Of a stretch of DNA of 39,297 bases, positions 34,772 to 39,297 are shown piece after piece (position 1 is the stretch's first letter; every line of letters begins with the position of its first letter). The translations under genes and the position numbers were made by a program. The notes beneath the pieces are model-generated. The model made no database searches, was not told the DNA's origin, and saw only the letters and a program-made list of their open reading frames with translations. The stretch spans positions 1-39,297 of the forward strand of contig JABIFY010000124.1 of assembly GCA_018650465.1 (NCBI GenBank), in the 5' to 3' direction. This stretch comes from Alphaproteobacteria bacterium (GTDB lineage Bacteria > Pseudomonadota > Alphaproteobacteria > UBA2966).

Positions 34772-35655
34772 CTCAACCCTTCAGCCTTTTTTCGGGCCCT
34801 GGCCTCACGGTGAGTGATGAAAATGGTGCTGCCAAAGATAATAATGGCCCCAACCCAGGTTAATACGTCACTGGTTTGCCCAAAGGCCAGCCAACCAATA
34901 CCCGCCGTCGTGGGCAGACGCAGAAAATCATAGGGCTGTGTCGCCGAGGCATCCCCGATCTGCAATGATTTCACGATGCCATACATGTTCAGGTTGGACG
35001 CGAGGGCGATCATTATCAGGAAAAAAAACTGCTCAGCCGTCGGCCACTGCCAGAACATCAAAGCCGGTACGAATGACAACGGCACGGAAATCAGAGCCAG
35101 CGAGGCAACCAGTAATTCAGGCGAATCCGTGCGTGTCAGAACCTTGCCGCAAAGGACAACCCCGGCAAAAGTTACGGCAGACACCATCACCAATAGTGCC
35201 GCCCAATTCATCATTTCAATGCCTGGGCGAAGGATGACCAAAATACCAACAAAGCCAATAATCAGAGCAATCCAGCGCTGTAAACCAGCCTTCTCCTTAA
35301 GAAACAGTATTGCGCCGATAACAGTAAAAAGAGGCGTGGTAAAACTTATGGCCGTCGCTTCATCAAGCGGCATCAACATGATGGCGGACATCAGGCAAAC
35401 GCTGGAGACAATCAAGAAACAGGCCCGGATTATATGCAAACCGGCCCGGCTTGTTTTCAGACCGCTGGTACCAACGCGCAGAAACCAGGGGATAAAGAAA
35501 AGTATGCCAAAAACAAATCGCCAAAATGAAATGACAAAAACGTTCAGTTCCTCACCCGTATATCGGACCATTCCCATCAGAACACCAAATGCCAGGGCGG
35601 TCACTGACATCCAAAATGCTATTCGAATTGCCGGAGAAAACCGGGGGTTACTCAT
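34768..35655 (-). CDS. EamA/DMT-superfamily transporter
   Basis: Inner-membrane protein of 295 residues with ten hydrophobic helices forming two EamA repeats, the layout of the drug/metabolite transporter superfamily (RhaT/YdcZ/SAM-exporter-like). The motif [17 protein letters not shown] at the end of the first repeat is typical. Members export amino acids, nucleotide precursors and other metabolites; the substrate here is unknown. It is convergent with the histidine kinase and divergent from the dihydropyrimidinase gene with a 326-nt spacer. Confidence 0.87.
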   Translation of the reverse strand: MSNPRFSPAIRIAFWMSVTALAFGVLMGMVRYTGEELNVFVISFWRFVFGILFFIPWFLRVGTSGLKTSRAGLHIIRACFLIVSSVCLMSAIMLMPLDEATAISFTTPLFTVIGAILFLKEKAGLQRWIALIIGFVGILVILRPGIEMMNWAALLVMVSAVTFAGVVLCGKVLTRTDSPELLVASLALISVPLSFVPALMFWQWPTAEQFFFLIMIALASNLNMYGIVKSLQIGDASATQPYDFLRLPTTAGIGWLAFGQTSDVLTWVGAIIIFGSTIFITHREARARKKAEGLS

Positions 35656-35809
35656 GCATTGGCCTCAGCTGCATCAGGATGTCGCCTTGTCAGGTTAAAA
35701 TGAAGGGAAGAATTGAGCAGAAGACCTTGAACACAGGCTCGGCTTTTAATTGGCGTTTGATCAGCATACATGTCGATTAGATGGCGACCTAATTATTTAG
35801 TAACGAATC

Positions 35810-35870
35810 TTGTTTGGCAGGTGACAAAGCTTGTTTGTCACAGCGAAGTATATTGTTTGTTGCACCTGCC
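35810..35870. promoter_or_regulatory. Nested palindromes and phased TTGTTTG repeats upstream of dihydropyrimidinase
   Basis: The outer arms ggcaggtg (35816-35823) and cacctgcc (35863-35870) are exact reverse complements. Inside lies a second perfect palindrome, gtgacaaa (35821-35828) and tttgtcac (35834-35841) with a 5-nt spacer. The heptamer ttgtttg occurs three times at 35810, 35831 and 35853, 21 and 22 bp apart, about two helical turns. This has the character of a multi-site operator. Confidence 0.55.
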
Positions 35871-35930
35871 CGTAATCTTGCTAAAATCTGTCCAAATGGT
35901 CAGGTTTAGATGTTTCGAAAACTGGCTTGA

Positions 35931-37436
<1,506 letters not shown>

Positions 37437-37465
37437 CCAGTCAAACCAACAAAATTTCTGCCCCT

Positions 37466-37490
37466 AAAAAAGACCATCCGTTCGGTTTTT
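37466..37490 (+). terminator. Possible weak terminator after dihydropyrimidinase
   Basis: aaaagacc and ggtttttt-like arms form a 7-bp mostly A-U stem with one G-U pair and an 8-nt loop; the right arm doubles as a five-T tract. It lies 30 bp past the stop. The low stem GC makes it uncertain. Confidence 0.35.
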
Positions 37491-37601
37491 AAGGATCATT
37501 GTTGGTGTTATTGTACCTCCTTGAATAACGGTTTGCGATAATTTGACTTTCAACCTTAATCATCCTTCAAGGCAAATAAACTCTGCTGCAGGATCTATCG
37601 A

Positions 37602-37616
37602 ATGGTAACTTTGTAA
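37602..37616 (+). other. Four-codon leader ORF coupled to the cyclic-nucleotide-binding gene
   Basis: ATG GTA ACT TTG TAA, with AGGAT 7 nt upstream. Its stop overlaps the next start by one base (TAATG). The main gene's ATG itself lacks a ribosome-binding site, so it may be translated by re-initiation after this mini-ORF. Confidence 0.4.
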
Positions 37617-38092
37617 TGGGTTTGTTCGACTACCCCAATTCGTCAGAAATGGCACAGCGAATGCTGGACGAATTTACTTTTTTGGGAGATGCCACGGAAG
37701 AAGACTGGGCCTGTATCAGGCAGCATGTCGAAACGAAACAATTTGGAGCCGGTGAAAAACTGATCCGGTATGGAGAGATTGATACCTCGTTCTTCATCCT
37801 GACAGAAGGCACAGTCGAAATTGTTATCGAACAACCCGATGGCGAACCACACGTCTTGTCAAATATTCCCAAGGGATCTGTTTTTGGCGAAATTGCTTTT
37901 TTTGATGGACAACCACGCAGTGCAACAATCCTTTCACGCGTCCAGGGAAGTGCGTTGAAGATCAGTCGCCAGAGTTTTGAAACACTGGTCGAATCTCATC
38001 CAAAAGTCGCCAATATGATCCTGTTTGATCTGTCCCGAATTCTGGCCTTGCGGCTGCGCTGGACGACGGTCATCTCACAGCACCTGGTGTAA
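37616..38092 (+). CDS. Cyclic-nucleotide-binding domain protein
   Basis: A 158-residue soluble protein consisting of one cNMP-binding (Crp-type) domain at about residues 25-140. The phosphate-binding cassette is intact: FGEIAFFDGQPRSATI with Gly91, Glu92, Arg101 and Ala103, so cAMP or cGMP binding is plausible. There is no helix-turn-helix after the domain, so it is not a Crp-like transcription factor. The role is unknown; it may be a stand-alone second-messenger sensor. The ATG has no good ribosome-binding site of its own but overlaps a four-codon leader ORF. Confidence 0.82.
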   Translation: MGLFDYPNSSEMAQRMLDEFTFLGDATEEDWACIRQHVETKQFGAGEKLIRYGEIDTSFFILTEGTVEIVIEQPDGEPHVLSNIPKGSVFGEIAFFDGQPRSATILSRVQGSALKISRQSFETLVESHPKVANMILFDLSRILALRLRWTTVISQHLV

Positions 38093-38175
38093 CAGTTCAT
38101 TTATTTCCCAGGCAAGAATTTTTCATGTAGAATTCGCACAAGCTTCATTCCTGACATACAAAACAGGAGAACCTT

Positions 38176-38550
38176 GTGCATCATCATCGACCCCTGCCGC
38201 CTGGTCTTGAACGACTTCGCATCAAGGCTATGAATGCATGCGCCCTGATGCTTGTTCTGACACCACCTCTTGTCTGGTTCGGACACACAAGGGCCATTTT
38301 CTATGGCGTGTTGGGCGCAGGATTAGGTGCAGGAATTCTTTATTGTTACTTGCATCGCTTTGAAAAACCACCTGCCCGATATGAAAAACCAGGCCCGCCC
38401 GCCATCCCGGATGCCTTTTTTGAAGAACTTGCCGATCTTGGCGCTTTACCAAACCATCACCGCCTGTCTGTCGAAGGCCCCATACAAGAGAGAATGAACC
38501 GCCTGCGCCGCCTGGTAGACGACAAACGCATGTCGCATTTTTTAGATTAG
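38176..38550 (+). CDS. Small membrane protein of unknown function
   Basis: I do not recognise a family. The 124-residue product has a short basic N-terminus with three histidines, two adjacent hydrophobic helices (about residues 19-57) and a cytoplasmic-type tail rich in Pro, Glu and Arg. The GTG start is supported by AGGAG 6 nt upstream. It lies between the cyclic-nucleotide-binding gene and the NTF2-like gene, all on the plus strand with short gaps (83 and 19 nt), so the three may be one transcript. Codon usage looks like that of the neighbours. Confidence 0.65.
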   Translation: MHHHRPLPPGLERLRIKAMNACALMLVLTPPLVWFGHTRAIFYGVLGAGLGAGILYCYLHRFEKPPARYEKPGPPAIPDAFFEELADLGALPNHHRLSVEGPIQERMNRLRRLVDDKRMSHFLD

Positions 38551-38569
38551 TACGGAAGTTTCCAATTAT

Positions 38570-38953
38570 ATGAATGACAATGAGATGACCGCCCTGGTCG
38601 AAACTTATTTCGCCGGGGTCGATGGCGAAGACTTTGACGTCATCAAAGCGACGATGACAGATGACTGTGTCTTCACAGTTGAAACGCACGGCATCGAACT
38701 GACCACCATGGACGACATCCGCAGCATGTTTGATCGTCTGTGGGCGAGCCATACGAGTGTACAGCACACCGGTTTTTCACACATCGTCGATGTGAACCGC
38801 CAACGCGTATCATCACAGTTCAAAGTCGTGAACACCCATCACGATGGATCGCTTGCCCACAAGTCAAACTGTAATTTTTTTGATATCCGGGACGGTCTGT
38901 TCAGTCGCATATCAGTCTATATGGCAGGCGAGAATACCCTGAATAAAGCCTGA
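38570..38953 (+). CDS. NTF2-like/SnoaL-fold protein
   Basis: A 127-residue soluble protein with the NTF2-like pattern: an N-terminal helix (LVETYFAGVDGEDFDVIKA), the MTDDCVFTVE strand, a helix around DIRSMFDRLW, and C-terminal strands ending near ISVYMAGEN. Family members include small hydrolases, isomerases and polyketide cyclases as well as non-enzymatic domains, so function is not predictable. No clear catalytic dyad can be assigned by eye. The stop codon TGA forms the first three bases of a 16-bp tandem repeat. Confidence 0.72.
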   Translation: MNDNEMTALVETYFAGVDGEDFDVIKATMTDDCVFTVETHGIELTTMDDIRSMFDRLWASHTSVQHTGFSHIVDVNRQRVSSQFKVVNTHHDGSLAHKSNCNFFDIRDGLFSRISVYMAGENTLNKA

Positions 38954-38998
38954 GGAGAATAAAGTCTGAGGAGAATAAAGTCTGAGGAGAATAAAGTC
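38951..38998. repeat. 16-bp tandem repeat, three perfect copies
   Basis: tgaggagaataaagtc occurs three times head-to-tail at 38951, 38967 and 38983. A degenerate partial unit precedes it (gaataaagcc) and a truncated one (tgagga) follows. The first unit supplies the stop codon of the NTF2-like gene. It looks like replication-slippage expansion and is not CRISPR-like. Confidence 0.9.
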
Positions 38999-39004
38999 TG
39001 AGGA

Positions 39005-39184
39005 TCAGGCTCCCGGTTTTTCGGCATTTAATGTACCTTCACCTGGCGTCACGAATATCAGAGATGCCTTGGTCTTTGTTCGGGCCGTATGCCAGATGCC
39101 TTTTGGTACGACAATCATGGTTCCCGGCTCTGACACATGATGGACTTCTTCCTGACCAGACACCGAAAAGACGAAATCAATGGG
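39005..39184 (-). pseudogene. Cupin-domain protein, 3' fragment cut by an insertion sequence
   Basis: Reading the minus strand gives about 60 codons ending in TGA at 39005-39007. The translation contains a cupin second motif: PGTMIVVPKGIWHTAR, with the Pro-Gly-x-x-H pattern, then strands SLIFVTPGEG and the C-terminus NAEKPGA. The preceding part includes DFVFSVSGQEEVHHV, from the core barrel. The frame meets a stop at 39203-39205, inside sequence that looks like an IS end. The 5' part should lie to the right beyond the element, outside the window. The original function is unknown; small cupins include sugar isomerases and regulators. Confidence 0.7.
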
Positions 39185-39199
39185 AGCGTTAGAAATTCC

Positions 39200-39235
39200 G
39201 TGTCATTTCTTTAAACTGAAGAAAAGGAATGACAC
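39200..39235. repeat. Inverted repeat before the transposase start
   Basis: gtgtcatt (39200-39207) and aatgacac (39228-39235) are perfect arms that extend with one mismatch into cttt/aaag. The right arm touches the ATG at 39236 and the hairpin includes the AAAAGGA ribosome-binding site in its right half, so it could limit transposase translation. Confidence 0.65.
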
Positions 39236-39297
39236 ATGCGAAATGATTTTGATTTTGATACAGCTCTTTCTGCCCTGCAAGATGGCCAGAAGCTGAC
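39236..39297 (+). CDS. IS256-family-like transposase, N-terminal fragment
   Basis: Twenty codons are visible before the window ends: MRNDFDFDTALSALQDGQKL. The pattern F-D-F-D-x-A-L-x-A-L-Q-x-G-Q is how I remember the start of one group of IS256-family DDE transposases. The catalytic domain is beyond the window. AAAAGGA lies 8 nt upstream of the ATG. With so few residues the family call rests on recall plus the IS-like left end and the disrupted cupin gene. Confidence 0.6.
   Translation, partial: MRNDFDFDTALSALQDGQKL

Larger units (their letters stand above)
39185..39297 (+). mobile_element. Left end of an IS256-family-like insertion sequence (runs off the window)
   Basis: The cupin frame is lost at about 39184. 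From there agcgttagaaattccgtgtc resembles the terminal sequence of IS256-family elements as I remember them, followed by a hairpin and a transposase-like start. The exact left boundary and the target duplication cannot be fixed without the right end, which is outside the window. Confidence 0.65.

Noticed and set aside
34976-35698. Open frame of 240 codons on the plus strand
   Set aside because: It is antisense to the DMT transporter, which has a clear membrane-protein pattern; the antisense product is Lys/Arg/Pro-rich with no recognisable domain or start signal.
37616-38092. Crp/Fnr-type transcription factor
   Set aside because: The protein ends after the cyclic-nucleotide domain and has no DNA-binding helix-turn-helix.
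38951-38998. Possible CRISPR-like array
   Set aside because: Units are 16 bp, contiguous and without spacers, so this is a simple tandem repeat.

Overview
The window looks like a piece of an alphaproteobacterial chromosome. The reasons are the guaB / RsmB-type methyltransferase / guaA gene order, the protein sequence styles, the moderate GC content (low-to-mid 50s by eye) and small palindromic elements with a TTAA core of the kind scattered through such genomes. The genus cannot be named from this sequence. No rRNA, tRNA, CRISPR array, prophage or replication origin was seen. Coding is dense and mostly on the minus strand from 94 to 30353, with mixed strands after that.

Region 1 (94-9203, minus strand) is housekeeping. 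It holds the GMP branch of purine synthesis (guaB, an rRNA cytosine methyltransferase, guaA), a transglutaminase-like protein, a translationally coupled Ppx/GppA phosphatase and rlmE pair, tRNA 2-selenouridine synthase mnmH, and a tyrosine-phosphatase-like enzyme. Region 2 (9445-14352) holds an exported Sel1-repeat protein and, behind a clear terminator, a three-subunit molybdenum hydroxylase in FAD / 2Fe-2S / Moco order.

Region 3 (14672-30353, minus strand) is the centrepiece: fourteen tightly packed genes for nucleoside uptake and breakdown. In transcription order they are a SorC/DeoR-type regulator, deoC, a double-domain ALDH16-type aldehyde dehydrogenase, a BMP-family nucleoside ABC transporter (binding protein, double ATPase, two permeases), cytidine deaminase, purine nucleoside phosphorylase, thymidine phosphorylase, phosphopentomutase, a PHYHD1-like Fe(II)/2-oxoglutarate dioxygenase, adenosine deaminase and a HAD hydrolase. 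Together they can import nucleosides, deaminate and phosphorolyse them, convert the (deoxy)ribose-1-phosphate to the 5-phosphate, split deoxyribose-5-phosphate into glyceraldehyde-3-phosphate and acetaldehyde, and oxidise the acetaldehyde. The dioxygenase has no place in the textbook pathway. The adjacent molybdenum hydroxylase and the distal dihydropyrimidinase (35982) could take over the liberated bases, but that link is inferred.

Region 4 (30504-38953) holds an MFS transporter divergent from the regulator, an acyl-CoA synthetase, an orphan hybrid-free histidine kinase, a DMT exporter, dihydropyrimidinase behind a palindrome-rich upstream region, a cyclic-nucleotide-binding protein, a small membrane protein and an NTF2-like protein. 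The right edge (39005-39297) shows the 3' remnant of a cupin gene cut by the left end of an IS256-family-like insertion sequence, preceded by a 16-bp tandem repeat.

The most interesting leads are the PHYHD1-like enzyme inside a nucleoside operon, an adenosine deaminase whose first metal-ligand His is Asn, a 12-bp-period repeat at the regulator/MFS divergent region, the nested palindromes upstream of dihydropyrimidinase, and the IS disruption at the edge.
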